A stretch of 59,954 nucleotides of DNA from Candidatus Enterenecus stercoripullorum (GTDB taxonomy: Bacteria > Bacillota > Clostridia > Oscillospirales > Oscillospiraceae), in contig DVKM01000029.1 of NCBI GenBank assembly GCA_018716015.1, positions 1-59,954 on the forward strand, read 5' to 3'. This document shows, piece after piece, positions 9,323 to 17,080 of this stretch. Position 1 is the first letter of the stretch; every line of letters starts with the position of its first letter. The position numbers and the translations under genes are program-made. A model generated the notes under the pieces. That model was not told the origin of the DNA. It searched no databases and saw only the letters and a list, made by a program, of their open reading frames with translations.

Positions 9323-10483
9323 ATGGAAGAACAACTGGTACAGAAAAGGGAGAAGCGCCGCGGCTGGCTGCCCGGCTGGGGGAAGATTTTGATTTCGGTA
9401 ATCCTGACCTTGGCTATCTCCACCGCCGGCTGGTGCCTGCTGCTGGGCCGGAGCGGCCTGGCGTTGATGGAGGGCTGGCTGCTGGCCCGGTTCGCCTTTG
9501 TGGACACCGGAGCGAATTTGGATGCCGCGGCGGACCAGGCCCTGAGTGGGCTGGTGTCCGGGCTGGGGGACCGCTGGTCCTACTATCTGGACGGGGAGAG
9601 CTACCAGCAGACCCGGCAGCGCCGGGCCAACAACTATGTAGGCATCGGCGTGACGGTAAACGCGGTGGACCGGGAAGAGGGCCTACTGGTACTCTCAGTC
9701 ACCCAGGGCGGCCCGGCGGAAGCGGCGGGCGTGGTGGCTGGAGACGTGATTACTGAAGTGGACGGGGTGCCCATCGCCGGAGACAACCGGTCAGAGGGTA
9801 CCAGCCTGGTCACCGGGGAGGAGGGAACTCAGGTAGAGCTCACTCTGCTGGGGGAGGATGGAACCACCCGCAGGGTGACCTGTACCCGGGCCACTTTGCG
9901 CAACCCCTCCGCGCTGGGACAGATGCTGGAGGATGACATTGGCTATGTCCAGCTGACCAACTTCTATTCCGGGGCTGCCGACAGTTTCCGGGAGGAGGTG
10001 GACGCCCTGGTGGAGCAGGGGGCCCGGGGCCTGATTATCGACGTGCGCAGCAACCCCGGCGGGTACATCTCCGAGCTGACGTCTATCCTGGACTACCTGT
10101 TGCCTGAGGGGCCGGTGTTCCAGCAGAATCCCCGCTGGGGAAGCCAAAGCGTGTATGTATCGGATGCCAGCTGCATTGACCTGCCCATGGTCACCCTGGT
10201 GAACGCCGACACCTATTCCGCGGCGGAGCTGCTGGCCGCAGAACTCAAGGAGTTCCAGGGCTCTCCGGTGGTGGGTACCGTCACCTCTGGCAAGGGCTAT
10301 TCCCAGATCACGTTCCCCCTGATCAACGGGGGTGGGCTGGGGTTGTCCACCGCCACTTACTGTACCGGAGAGGGCAACTCCCTGATTGGGGTGGGCATTA
10401 CCCCCGATGTGGAGCTGGAGCTGTCCGAAACGGAGGATAACCAGCTCCAGGCGGCCATAGAGCGGATATTGGAGCAGATGTAG
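9323..10483 (+). CDS. S41-family C-terminal processing protease (CtpA-like)
   Basis: Membrane-anchored serine protease facing the cell exterior. Start at 9323 after AAGGAGG. One TM anchor covers about residues 20-42. A PDZ domain follows (YVGIGVTVNAVD to GDVITEVDG), then the tail-protease domain. The catalytic Ser is in NADTYSAAELLA and the general-base Lys in VTSGKGYSQ. The length of 386 aa is typical. It follows the ftsEX-hydrolase block, as in many Firmicutes, and may process envelope proteins there; the substrate is unknown. Confidence 0.93.
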   Translation: MEEQLVQKREKRRGWLPGWGKILISVILTLAISTAGWCLLLGRSGLALMEGWLLARFAFVDTGANLDAAADQALSGLVSGLGDRWSYYLDGESYQQTRQRRANNYVGIGVTVNAVDREEGLLVLSVTQGGPAEAAGVVAGDVITEVDGVPIAGDNRSEGTSLVTGEEGTQVELTLLGEDGTTRRVTCTRATLRNPSALGQMLEDDIGYVQLTNFYSGAADSFREEVDALVEQGARGLIIDVRSNPGGYISELTSILDYLLPEGPVFQQNPRWGSQSVYVSDASCIDLPMVTLVNADTYSAAELLAAELKEFQGSPVVGTVTSGKGYSQITFPLINGGGLGLSTATYCTGEGNSLIGVGITPDVELELSETEDNQLQAAIERILEQM

Positions 10484-10490
10484 AGACGAA

Positions 10491-10521
10491 CGACGCCCGC
10501 CGCGTTTCGCGGCGGGCGTCG
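10491..10521. terminator. Long GC hairpin between convergent ctpA-like and degV genes
   Basis: CGACGCCCGCCGC pairs with GCGGCGGGCGTCG around a short loop. There is no long T tract on the + side, so termination efficiency is uncertain, but the position between convergent stops supports the call. Confidence 0.65.
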
Positions 10522-10541
10522 CTGATAATGGGTGATTGGAT

Positions 10542-11378
10542 TTATTTGCGCAGGAACAGCACGCCCAGAGTGTTGGGCCCGCAGTGGGCGGAGATGGTGC
10601 AGCCAGCCTGGCCCACAATGATCTCGTCAAAGCCGTACTGCGCCACCTGGTCGTGCACAGCGGCTACAGTCTCCGGCTTGCAGGCGGCGTGGATGATGAC
10701 GCACCGGTCCTTGCGGTAGTCGCCCGCATCCAGCTGGTCCCGGACATAGTCCAGCAGGACCTTGTCAAAGACGCCCCGGTACTTCTTGCCCACGGCCATC
10801 TTACCGTCGGACAGGACGATACAGGGCTTGAGCTTGAGCAGGTTGGCCCCCAGGGCCACCACGGAGGAGCAGCGGCCGCCTTTGGCCAGATAGTCCAGCC
10901 GGTCCACCACAAAGGTGGTGGCCACCTTGTCCATGAGACCGTTTACCATCTCCACAATGTCTGATGCCTTCTCTCCCCGCAGGGCGGCCTCGGCGGCCTC
11001 CACCACCAGCAGGCCCTGGCCCATGGTCAGGTTGCGGGAATCCACCACATAGACGTTGTCAAAGTCCTCGGCGGCGATGACGGCGTTCTGGTGGCAGGCG
11101 GAGAAGTTCTGGCCGATGTTGAAATGGATGACCGCCTCGTAATCCCTCGCGTACTTGTCGAAGACCTCCTGGTAGTCCACCACATTGACGGCGGCGGTGG
11201 TGGGCAGGCTGCCCCCTGCGGACACGTGGGCGAAGATATCCCCTGGGTGGATGTCCACGCCGTCCCGGCCGGTTTTCCCATCCTGAGTGACGTAAAGGGG
11301 GGTCAGGGTGATGTCATAGCGCTCCAACAATTCCGGGGTGAGATCACAGGTGCTGTCAGATGTAATTTTGATTGCCAT
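10542..11378 (-). CDS. DegV-family (fatty-acid-binding) protein
   Basis: DegV/FakB-type proteins bind a fatty acid and present it to a fatty-acid kinase. The N-terminus has the family motif ITSDSTCDL. The SLPTTAAVN stretch and the C-terminal H-C-G-P-N segment are typical. The length of 278 aa matches the family. A second DegV protein of identical length lies at 57527-58363, and the two differ widely in sequence. The gene is monocistronic with a leader of about 170 nt behind a readable promoter. Confidence 0.92.
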   Translation of the reverse strand: MAIKITSDSTCDLTPELLERYDITLTPLYVTQDGKTGRDGVDIHPGDIFAHVSAGGSLPTTAAVNVVDYQEVFDKYARDYEAVIHFNIGQNFSACHQNAVIAAEDFDNVYVVDSRNLTMGQGLLVVEAAEAALRGEKASDIVEMVNGLMDKVATTFVVDRLDYLAKGGRCSSVVALGANLLKLKPCIVLSDGKMAVGKKYRGVFDKVLLDYVRDQLDAGDYRKDRCVIIHAACKPETVAAVHDQVAQYGFDEIIVGQAGCTISAHCGPNTLGVLFLRK

Positions 11379-11553
11379 GTAAAACCTCCATGCGCATCAG
11401 GCGCTGTGGGGAAAGGCCCGGCCTGTTCCCTCTTGTTTTCGCTACTTTGCGGCACACGGCATCGTGCCGCCAGGGACCAAAGCAACCGATCCAGGGATTT
11501 TTTGTGATCAGTTGCGTGCAAAATGGGGGAAATGGATCCCCTTGGCCCAGAAT

Positions 11554-11581
11554 ATTATATCAGGTTCCGGGGAAATTGCAA
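11554..11581 (-). promoter_or_regulatory. Sigma-A promoter of the degV gene
   Basis: On the minus strand, TTGCAA and TATAAT are separated by 16 bp. The leader before the GTG/ATG region is about 170 nt and contains the inverted repeat GCGGCAC / GTGCCGC. Confidence 0.65.
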
Positions 11582-11632
11582 CGGCATCTTTACCGGCCTG
11601 CCCACATAGTCTGACATGAGGTGGAGCTATGT

Positions 11633-12358
11633 ATGGTAGGCCGGATCCGATTCTATCAGGAAAAGGGAAGGGGAAGCGTGGGGGTGGAGTACCTGGGGGC
11701 GCTGACCTTGATAACGGCGGCGCTGTATGTGCCGCCGGGTCTGTCCCAGCGGCGCTTGAACCGCAGGTTGGCCAAGCTGGAGCGGCAGCTGGCAGGCATG
11801 GGCGTGGGACGGGTGGTGTTGCCAGAGGGATTCCCCTACGCAGACCGGCTGGGCAGGCTGCGGCCGGTGGACACCCTGGGCTTTTACCGGGCGGTGGCAG
11901 ATGTGCTGGCGCTGGAAGCTCTAAGCAGGGTCAGAGCGGATGTAGAGCAGGGGAGCGTGGCCCTGAGTGCGCCCTGGCTATGCCCGGAGCTGCGGCGGAC
12001 GGCCCAGCGGCTGTGTACCCAGGTGCGCGCCATCCGCATCGACGTGCCCCAGGAGGGGGAGGATTACGCCAGGTGGCTGCAGCGGCAGTACGGGCTGCCG
12101 GTGGTGCCCCGGTCGGGCCAGGTGGATGTGACTGTGGCCTTTGGCCCGGGGGAGCGGGCACAGGGATGGACGCTGCGGCTGTATGACCGGCCCCGGCTGG
12201 GCGGCCTGCGCCTATATGCCCGGGACCTGGAGCTGCCCCGGGACTGTAACCAGCAGCTGCTGGCTCTGCTCTGGGAGGGGGGAGCCGTCAGGCGGGAGGA
12301 CCTGTACGCCCTCCCAACCACGGCAGAAGAACCGCACCGGGAGGACCCCTTGCAATAA
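11633..12358 (+). CDS. Uncharacterised protein, 241 aa
   Basis: I do not recognise this protein. It has no obvious signal or membrane helix except a mildly hydrophobic stretch at 18-35 (LGALTLITAALYVPPGL). It is rich in Arg and Leu. The ORF track starts at GTG 11621, but the ATG at 11633 is better placed behind GAGGTGGAG. It lies directly upstream of the yebC promoter, which overlaps its last codons. A sporulation or stage-specific role is possible, but nothing in the sequence shows it. Confidence 0.7.
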   Translation: MVGRIRFYQEKGRGSVGVEYLGALTLITAALYVPPGLSQRRLNRRLAKLERQLAGMGVGRVVLPEGFPYADRLGRLRPVDTLGFYRAVADVLALEALSRVRADVEQGSVALSAPWLCPELRRTAQRLCTQVRAIRIDVPQEGEDYARWLQRQYGLPVVPRSGQVDVTVAFGPGERAQGWTLRLYDRPRLGGLRLYARDLELPRDCNQQLLALLWEGGAVRREDLYALPTTAEEPHREDPLQ

Positions 12359-12378
12359 AACAGCAGCTGTGATATAAT
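12350..12378 (+). promoter_or_regulatory. Sigma-A promoter of the yebC-type gene
   Basis: TTGCAA, 17 bp, then TATAAT. The -35 box overlaps the last codons of the preceding gene. Confidence 0.8.
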
Positions 12379-12437
12379 ACCTCACGAATTTTTGCCCAAA
12401 CAAGAGATAACACCAGAACGAAGGGAACGATCATTCC

Positions 12438-13166
12438 ATGTCAGGACATTCCAAGTGGCATAATATTCAAAAGACCAAGGGGGCGGCGGACGCCAAGCGC
12501 TCTCAGATCTTCACCAAGATTGCCCGGGAGCTTATCGTGGCTGTGAAGACCGGCGGCAGCGGAGACCCCAATAACAACGCCCGTCTGGCCACCGTGGTGG
12601 CTAAGGCCCGGGCGGCCAATATGCCCAACGACAACATCAAGCGCACCATTGAGAAGGCCCTGGGCTCCGGCAACTCCAATGATTACGAGGCCATTACGTA
12701 CGAGGGATATGGGCCCAGCGGTGTGGCCGTCATCGTAGAGACGCTGACGGACAACCGTAACCGTACCGCCTCTGAGGTGCGCCATTACTTCGACAAGTTT
12801 GGCGGCAACCTGGGGGCCACCGGCTGCGTGTCCTGGTCCTTTGACCAGAAGGGCGTGCTGGTTATTGAGCGGGAGGACCTGGACGAGGACACTGCCATGA
12901 TGGACGCTCTGGACTGCGGCGCGGCCGATTTTGAGGCGGAGGACGAGTGCTTTACGGTGTATACCGCTCCAGAAGACTTTGCCGGGGTGCTGGCCGCCAT
13001 GGAGGGGAAGGGGTATACCTTCCTGTCCGCCAAGGTGGAGATGGTGCCCCAGAACTATGTGACCCTCACCGACCCCAAGGATGTGCAGAACATGGAGAAG
13101 CTCATCGACATGCTGGAAGAAAACGACGATGTGCAGAACGTCTACCATAACTGGGAGCAGAGCTGA
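12438..13166 (+). CDS. YebC/PmpR (TACO1-like) family protein
   Basis: Conserved cytoplasmic protein, described in the literature as a transcriptional regulator and more recently as a ribosome-associated factor helping difficult peptide bonds. The signature N-terminus SGHSKWHNIQ-K-K is present, as are the NMPNDNIKRTIEKA and TDNRNRTASEVRH motifs. At 242 aa it is full length. It has its own promoter and terminator. Which role applies in this organism cannot be told from the sequence. Confidence 0.96.
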   Translation: MSGHSKWHNIQKTKGAADAKRSQIFTKIARELIVAVKTGGSGDPNNNARLATVVAKARAANMPNDNIKRTIEKALGSGNSNDYEAITYEGYGPSGVAVIVETLTDNRNRTASEVRHYFDKFGGNLGATGCVSWSFDQKGVLVIEREDLDEDTAMMDALDCGAADFEAEDECFTVYTAPEDFAGVLAAMEGKGYTFLSAKVEMVPQNYVTLTDPKDVQNMEKLIDMLEENDDVQNVYHNWEQS

Positions 13167-13188
13167 GCAGGAAACAGAAACGAAACAG

Positions 13189-13222
13189 CCGGCAGGGGCC
13201 TTTTAAGGTCTCTGCCGGTTTT
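13189..13222. terminator. Terminator between yebC-type and MATE genes
   Basis: CCGGCAGGGGCC pairs imperfectly with GGTCTCTGCCGG, followed by TTTT on the + strand. It separates convergent genes. Confidence 0.85.
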
Positions 13223-13239
13223 CCATTGAACCGTTACCT

Positions 13240-14646
13240 TCAGTTTCTCAGCGGGTCTGCCTTCCAGTTGCGCACCAGGTGGTCAAAGATAATGGCAAAC
13301 AGGGTTGAGGTGGTGATCACGGCAATGGTGTCCGCGATGGGTTCGGCCAGGAATACTGCGGTGTCCTGGGAGATGGGAAGGATCCGGGGTAGCAGGAAGA
13401 TCAGGGGGACCAGGAGGATGATCTTGCGCAGCACGGCCAGGAACAGGCTGACCCCCGCCTTGCCCAGAGCCACAAAGGTTTGCTGGCAGGCCATTTGGAT
13501 GCCGAACAGAACGCTTGCGGCCATATAGACCCGCAGTGCGCCGCGGGTATAGAGGCCCAGGGTCCCGTCTGGGGGCGTAAAGATGCCAATGACCAGCTGG
13601 GGTATAAATTCGCAGATGGCCCATATCGCGGCGGCGTAGACCAGGCAGGTGATAAGCAGCACCCGGAAGGTTTTGACCACCCGGTCAATCTTGCCGGCCC
13701 CGAAATTGAAGCTGGTGATGGGCTGGGCGCCTTGGGTCAGGCCTTGCAGGGGCAGCATGGAAAACTGCATCACGCTGGACAGAATGGTCATGGCACCCAC
13801 CGCGGTATCGCTTCCATACAGCTGCAGCTGGATGTTGAAGCAGATGGAGATGACGCTCTCGGTCAGCTGCATGACAAAGGGAGACAGCCCCAGAGCGACG
13901 CTGGGCCACAGGATGCTGGCTGACGGGCGCAGGTTAGGAATTTTCAGGCGCAGATAGCTGCGGCGACTGCACAGAAACCAGACGGTGAAGGCCGCTGAGA
14001 TTGCCTGGGAAATGATGGTGGCCAGGGCGGCGCCCGCCACCCCCATTTCAAAGCCGAACATGAGAATGGGGTCCAGGATGATGTTGAGCACCGCGCCGAT
14101 GACCACGGTGAGCATGCCGGTGACGGTGTAGCCCTGGGCGTTGATGAAGGCGTTCAGCCCCAGGGAGAGCTGCACAAAGACGGTGCCCGCCAGGTAGATG
14201 CTGAAGTACTCCCAGGCGTAGCCGATAGTGGCCGGAGAAGCGCCGAACAGATCCAACAGCTGATACCCACAAACCAAGAAAACGGCGGTCAATACCATTC
14301 CCACCACAATAAGGGCGGCGGTACAGTTGCCCAGGATCTTCTCTGCGGTCTCCTGATCCCCCTTCCCCAGAAAGATGGAGGCCCGGGGGGCGCCACCCAT
14401 GGATACCAGATAGGCAAAGGCGGAGATGGCAGTGATGAGAGGGAAGCAGACCCCCACCCCGGTCAGGGCGGCCTCCCCGATGCCCTCCAGATGGCCGATG
14501 TACATACGGTCTACCATGTTATATAGGACGTTGATGACCTGGGCGATGATAGCCGGCACGGCCAGCCGGAACAAAAGCTGCCGGATGCTGCCAGTACCCA
14601 GATCAGGAGCGGCCTTTTGGGCAGGGGTGCTGTGGTGGGAACACAT
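13240..14646 (-). CDS. MATE-family multidrug/sodium antiporter
   Basis: Polytopic exporter, usually driven by H+ or Na+, for cationic compounds. About 12 membrane segments can be counted. The first MATE repeat opens with GSIRQLLFRLAVPAIIAQVINVLYNMVDRMYIG and the second repeat begins near residue 240. The ORF track extends to 14739, but the minus-strand ATG at 14646 (MCSHHSTPAQ) gives the normal N-terminus and about 468 residues. A GGAGG lies upstream at a rather long spacing. The substrate is unknown. Confidence 0.9.
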   Translation of the reverse strand: MCSHHSTPAQKAAPDLGTGSIRQLLFRLAVPAIIAQVINVLYNMVDRMYIGHLEGIGEAALTGVGVCFPLITAISAFAYLVSMGGAPRASIFLGKGDQETAEKILGNCTAALIVVGMVLTAVFLVCGYQLLDLFGASPATIGYAWEYFSIYLAGTVFVQLSLGLNAFINAQGYTVTGMLTVVIGAVLNIILDPILMFGFEMGVAGAALATIISQAISAAFTVWFLCSRRSYLRLKIPNLRPSASILWPSVALGLSPFVMQLTESVISICFNIQLQLYGSDTAVGAMTILSSVMQFSMLPLQGLTQGAQPITSFNFGAGKIDRVVKTFRVLLITCLVYAAAIWAICEFIPQLVIGIFTPPDGTLGLYTRGALRVYMAASVLFGIQMACQQTFVALGKAGVSLFLAVLRKIILLVPLIFLLPRILPISQDTAVFLAEPIADTIAVITTSTLFAIIFDHLVRNWKADPLRN

Positions 14647-14724
14647 GATGGGGAAATGCCTCCTTACGCTGTAGGCAGCCATGGGCCGCGATATGGGGAA
14701 ATGCGGGAAGAGATAGTAACGCAT

Positions 14725-14758
14725 AAAAAATCGGAGCAAGCAAAAAAGCTTGCTCCGA
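14725..14758 (-). terminator. Original host terminator of tRNA-Ser(GCT), now separated from the intact gene
   Basis: On the minus strand, an 11-bp stem (TCGGAGCAAGC / GCTTGCTCCGA) is followed by TTTTTT. It sits immediately 3' of the tRNA remnant at attL. Before integration it would have ended the tRNA-Ser transcript. Confidence 0.85.
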
Positions 14759-14760
14759 CG

Positions 14761-14822
14761 TGGCGCGGAAGGAGGGATTTGAACCCTCGCGCGGCTTTCA
14801 CCGCCTACTCCCTTAGCAGGGG
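14761..14822 (-). pseudogene. attL: 3' remnant of tRNA-Ser(GCT)
   Basis: This 62-bp stretch is identical to 53602-53663. It contains the anticodon-loop 3' part, variable arm, T arm, acceptor 3' strand and CCA of tRNA-Ser. The 5' half of the tRNA is missing, because phage DNA begins at 14823. It is the left attachment site. Confidence 0.95.
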
Positions 14823-14860
14823 CTTAAAAGCGCTGGAATTTCAACGGATACAGGCATTTT

Positions 14861-14880
14861 GCTTACTGTGCTGCTAACTA
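14861..14880 (+). repeat. Candidate integrase arm-type sites next to attL
   Basis: Two GCTWACT units lie 12 bp apart (GCTTACT-GTGCT-GCTAACT), in the gap between attL and the integrase stop. A near copy (17 of 20 identical) lies at 53481-53500 near attR, in the same orientation. Integrases of this class bind direct repeats on both arms; that these are the sites is inference. Confidence 0.6.
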
Positions 14881-14886
14881 TATTTT

Positions 14887-15981
14887 TCATTTGAGCGTGT
14901 TTACGGCTGCTACGGCATCTGCCGTGTCTGGATGGATATACCGCTGGGTCGTACTGAACTTAGTGTGTCTCATGACCTTCTGAATCACGCTAGGGGCCAC
15001 ATTGTTTCCAAGCGCCAGAGCCGTGGCGGTAGTGTGCCGGCAGGAATAGGGCGGAAGGTCCCGGACGCCAGCGCGCTGAAGCGCGGCGTGATACTCTTCA
15101 TAAAACGTCCAGCGGTTCATTCCGACCACATATTTTCTCCCGTTGCTGGTCTCAATCAGGTTTTGCAGGACTGGGGCCAACAGGTCAGGAAACACGATGG
15201 GCGTCTCCTTGCGCTTTTTGGTTTTCAATCCACAGCCTACGATCTCGTTTTTATCCCATTGTACCATATCCGGTTCAAACTGGCAGAGTTCGCCGGGCAT
15301 CATACCGGTATAGATCATCAGCAATACGCAGCCGATGATCCGGTCCCCTTTTTCGTATGCGTCCCACAGTTTATGCAGCTCGATCTCGGTGAAGGGCTGC
15401 AGCTCCTTCTCATCCAGCGGCGGGAGCCGAATGAACTGGGCCAGGTTTGTCCTGGCAGAGCCCTCGGCCACAGCCCTGGTGTAGAGATGGGACAGCAGGG
15501 TTTTCATGTCTTTCGCCGGATAGTAGGTCGGCGCCTTGTCATCAATGCAGTCCTGGAGCATGTTGATGGTGATCGCATCCATGCGCTTTCCGGCCAGCGG
15601 CTCCAGCTTATTCCATGCGATATTAAAGGCGGTCTGCTTGGATTTAGACAGGTCCAGCATATCACTTTTGCTCCAGCCTGTCCAGTAGTTGCGGAGCGTG
15701 GGGGACTCGACTTCCTCCACCGGCGCCGCCGCATAGGCCAGGGCCTCCCGCTTTGTGGCAAAGCCGCCCTTCCACTTCCGCTTCTGGTGGATCTTCTTCT
15801 CCTCGCCGTCTGGGTATATCTCCGTGGTCCAGACCGCCGTCCAGGTCCGCCCCCGCTTGATGGCGCAGCCCTGGCCGTTGCCCCGGGTGCGCCGGCTCCT
15901 GGCCGGGTTCTGCTCAGCTCCGCACTGACAACAGAACTTACTGTCGTCCGGTATTTCCGCATGGCACTTCCGGCACTTCAT
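14887..15981 (-). CDS. int: Tyrosine recombinase (prophage integrase) with N-terminal zinc ribbon
   Basis: Catalyses integration and excision at the tRNA-Ser att site 65 bp downstream. Residues 1-25 form a CxxC-x12-CxxC zinc ribbon (MKCRKCHAEIP, CCQCG). An AP2-like arm-binding segment (about 38-85), a SAM-like core-binding domain (about 92-180) and the catalytic domain follow. Tyr nucleophile in QRYIHP near the C-terminus. The Arg-I region reads YTGMMPGEL, with Met where most relatives have Arg. The box-II motif reads YSCRHT, with Ser in the usual first His position. The length of 364 aa is normal. It may be a subfamily variant rather than a dead enzyme. Confidence 0.93.
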   Translation of the reverse strand: MKCRKCHAEIPDDSKFCCQCGAEQNPARSRRTRGNGQGCAIKRGRTWTAVWTTEIYPDGEEKKIHQKRKWKGGFATKREALAYAAAPVEEVESPTLRNYWTGWSKSDMLDLSKSKQTAFNIAWNKLEPLAGKRMDAITINMLQDCIDDKAPTYYPAKDMKTLLSHLYTRAVAEGSARTNLAQFIRLPPLDEKELQPFTEIELHKLWDAYEKGDRIIGCVLLMIYTGMMPGELCQFEPDMVQWDKNEIVGCGLKTKKRKETPIVFPDLLAPVLQNLIETSNGRKYVVGMNRWTFYEEYHAALQRAGVRDLPPYSCRHTTATALALGNNVAPSVIQKVMRHTKFSTTQRYIHPDTADAVAAVNTLK

Positions 15982-16138
15982 TGACTTTTTACCCCCATTC
16001 CGTTAAAATGGAAGGGCAGTATTGCCTGGCACGGTTTACTGCCCCGGGTCCCCCGCATCTGGTTGCCGCCGGAGGCGGGGGGTTCTTTTGCTCCCCTTTA
16101 CTATACGGAACATTCGTTCTACAAGCAAGCCTTTTTAT

Positions 16139-16171
16139 ACCTCCCCCGGAAAATGATCCGGGGGAGGTTTT
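16139..16171 (+). terminator. Strong hairpin between integrase and leftward genes
   Basis: A perfect 12-bp stem ACCTCCCCCGGA / TCCGGGGGAGGT has a 6-nt loop and T-rich DNA on the + side. No + strand gene precedes it, so it may act as a structural block rather than as a normal terminator. The rest of 15982-16212 shows no gene. Confidence 0.45.
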
Positions 16172-16184
16172 CGTGTTTTCGGGG

Positions 16185-16210
16185 GAAATCCGCAGACGTG
16201 TGCGGATTTG
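16185..16210. repeat. Dispersed palindromic repeat, copy 1
   Basis: GAAATCCGCA-GACGTG-TGCGGATTTG, with 9- to 10-bp arms and a 6-nt centre. It lies 2 bp past the stop codon of the leftward coiled-coil gene. Confidence 0.85.
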
Positions 16211-16212
16211 GG

Positions 16213-16479
16213 TCATTGGGCCTTCTTCAGCTCGGCCACGTCCCTGGACAGGGCGCGGATCGCTGTTTTCAGCAAGTCGATTTCTTCCTCCATCTGCTCC
16301 ACGCGGCTCTTGGGAGCCAGGGCCTCCAGCAGGGTTTCATGGCCCTCTGCCAGCAGCTTCAGCTGGGGGATCACAGCATTTTCCTGGGTTACGGCCACCT
16401 TGGTGAGGGTGGTCTGGACCTGAGACAACATCTCATCATGCTTGGACAGCAGATCTAAGATTTTTTCTTCGTTGGTCAT
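16213..16479 (-). CDS. Small coiled-coil prophage protein, 88 aa
   Basis: Function unknown. The whole protein is predicted amphipathic helix with heptad-like spacing of Leu, Ile and Val. It has no Cys and no membrane segment. It lies in the leftward lysogeny block between the integrase and a SHOCT protein. RBS AAAGGAT precedes the ATG. It resembles the short helical proteins often found in Firmicutes prophages near the integrase. Confidence 0.7.
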   Translation of the reverse strand: MTNEEKILDLLSKHDEMLSQVQTTLTKVAVTQENAVIPQLKLLAEGHETLLEALAPKSRVEQMEEEIDLLKTAIRALSRDVAELKKAQ

Positions 16480-16505
16480 GTGTATCTATCCTTTCTAGTG
16501 GATGG

Positions 16506-16531
16506 CAAATCCGCAGACGCATGCGGATTTG
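16506..16531. repeat. Dispersed palindromic repeat, copy 2
   Basis: CAAATCCGCA-GACGCA-TGCGGATTTG, perfect 10-bp arms. It lies 2 bp past the stop codon of the leftward SHOCT gene, the same placement as copy 1. Confidence 0.88.
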
Positions 16532-16533
16532 GG

Positions 16534-17049
16534 TTAAAGCCCAAGAAGCTGCTTCTTCTTGGCGTCGTACTCCTCCTGGGTAATGGCTCCAGCATCCAGC
16601 AGCTGTTTGTACTTCATAATTTCATCTGCAGATGTGTTCCCTGGCTCAGCAGACAGCGTGGCTGCCTTTTCCTTTTCTGATAGCGCAGTTATTGCCCTTG
16701 TGGCCTCAGTAAGTAAATCATCTGCAAGCTGGTTTTGCTCTTGCAGCTCTGCTATTGATGCCGTTTTCAGCATAGAGGCAAGTTTTGTATCGGCATCGAC
16801 GGCACGTTGAAAGGCATCAAACCCTGCTCCAACAGAATTAGCATCTATCCCTGGTACTTTCCCCACCGAAGAGAACAGTTTTTCAATTTTACGCTGAAGC
16901 TCTGGTAAAACATGTTCATTTCTATAAAGGCCTTTATCTGATATAGATAACCTAATTTCCATATCTTTCTGAGCGCAATCAGGGCATAGCCCATGCTCAT
17001 TGACACGGAGGAAAAGGCCAGAAGCTCCACATTGTTTACAACGAGCCAT
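16534..17049 (-). CDS. Zinc-ribbon and SHOCT-domain protein
   Basis: Residues 1-28 form a zinc ribbon (CKQCGASG, then CPDC). A helical middle region spans about 40-130. The last 32 residues form a SHOCT domain (the YKQLLDAGAITQEEYDAKKK pattern), a short helical module found at protein ends and thought to mediate oligomerisation. Its specific role is unknown. It is transcribed leftward with the repressor, so it is probably expressed in the lysogen. The region is visibly lower in GC than the late genes. Confidence 0.82.
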   Translation of the reverse strand: MARCKQCGASGLFLRVNEHGLCPDCAQKDMEIRLSISDKGLYRNEHVLPELQRKIEKLFSSVGKVPGIDANSVGAGFDAFQRAVDADTKLASMLKTASIAELQEQNQLADDLLTEATRAITALSEKEKAATLSAEPGNTSADEIMKYKQLLDAGAITQEEYDAKKKQLLGL

Positions 17050-17080
17050 GATGTCCTCCTATTCTGCCTGGTAAGGTAAC

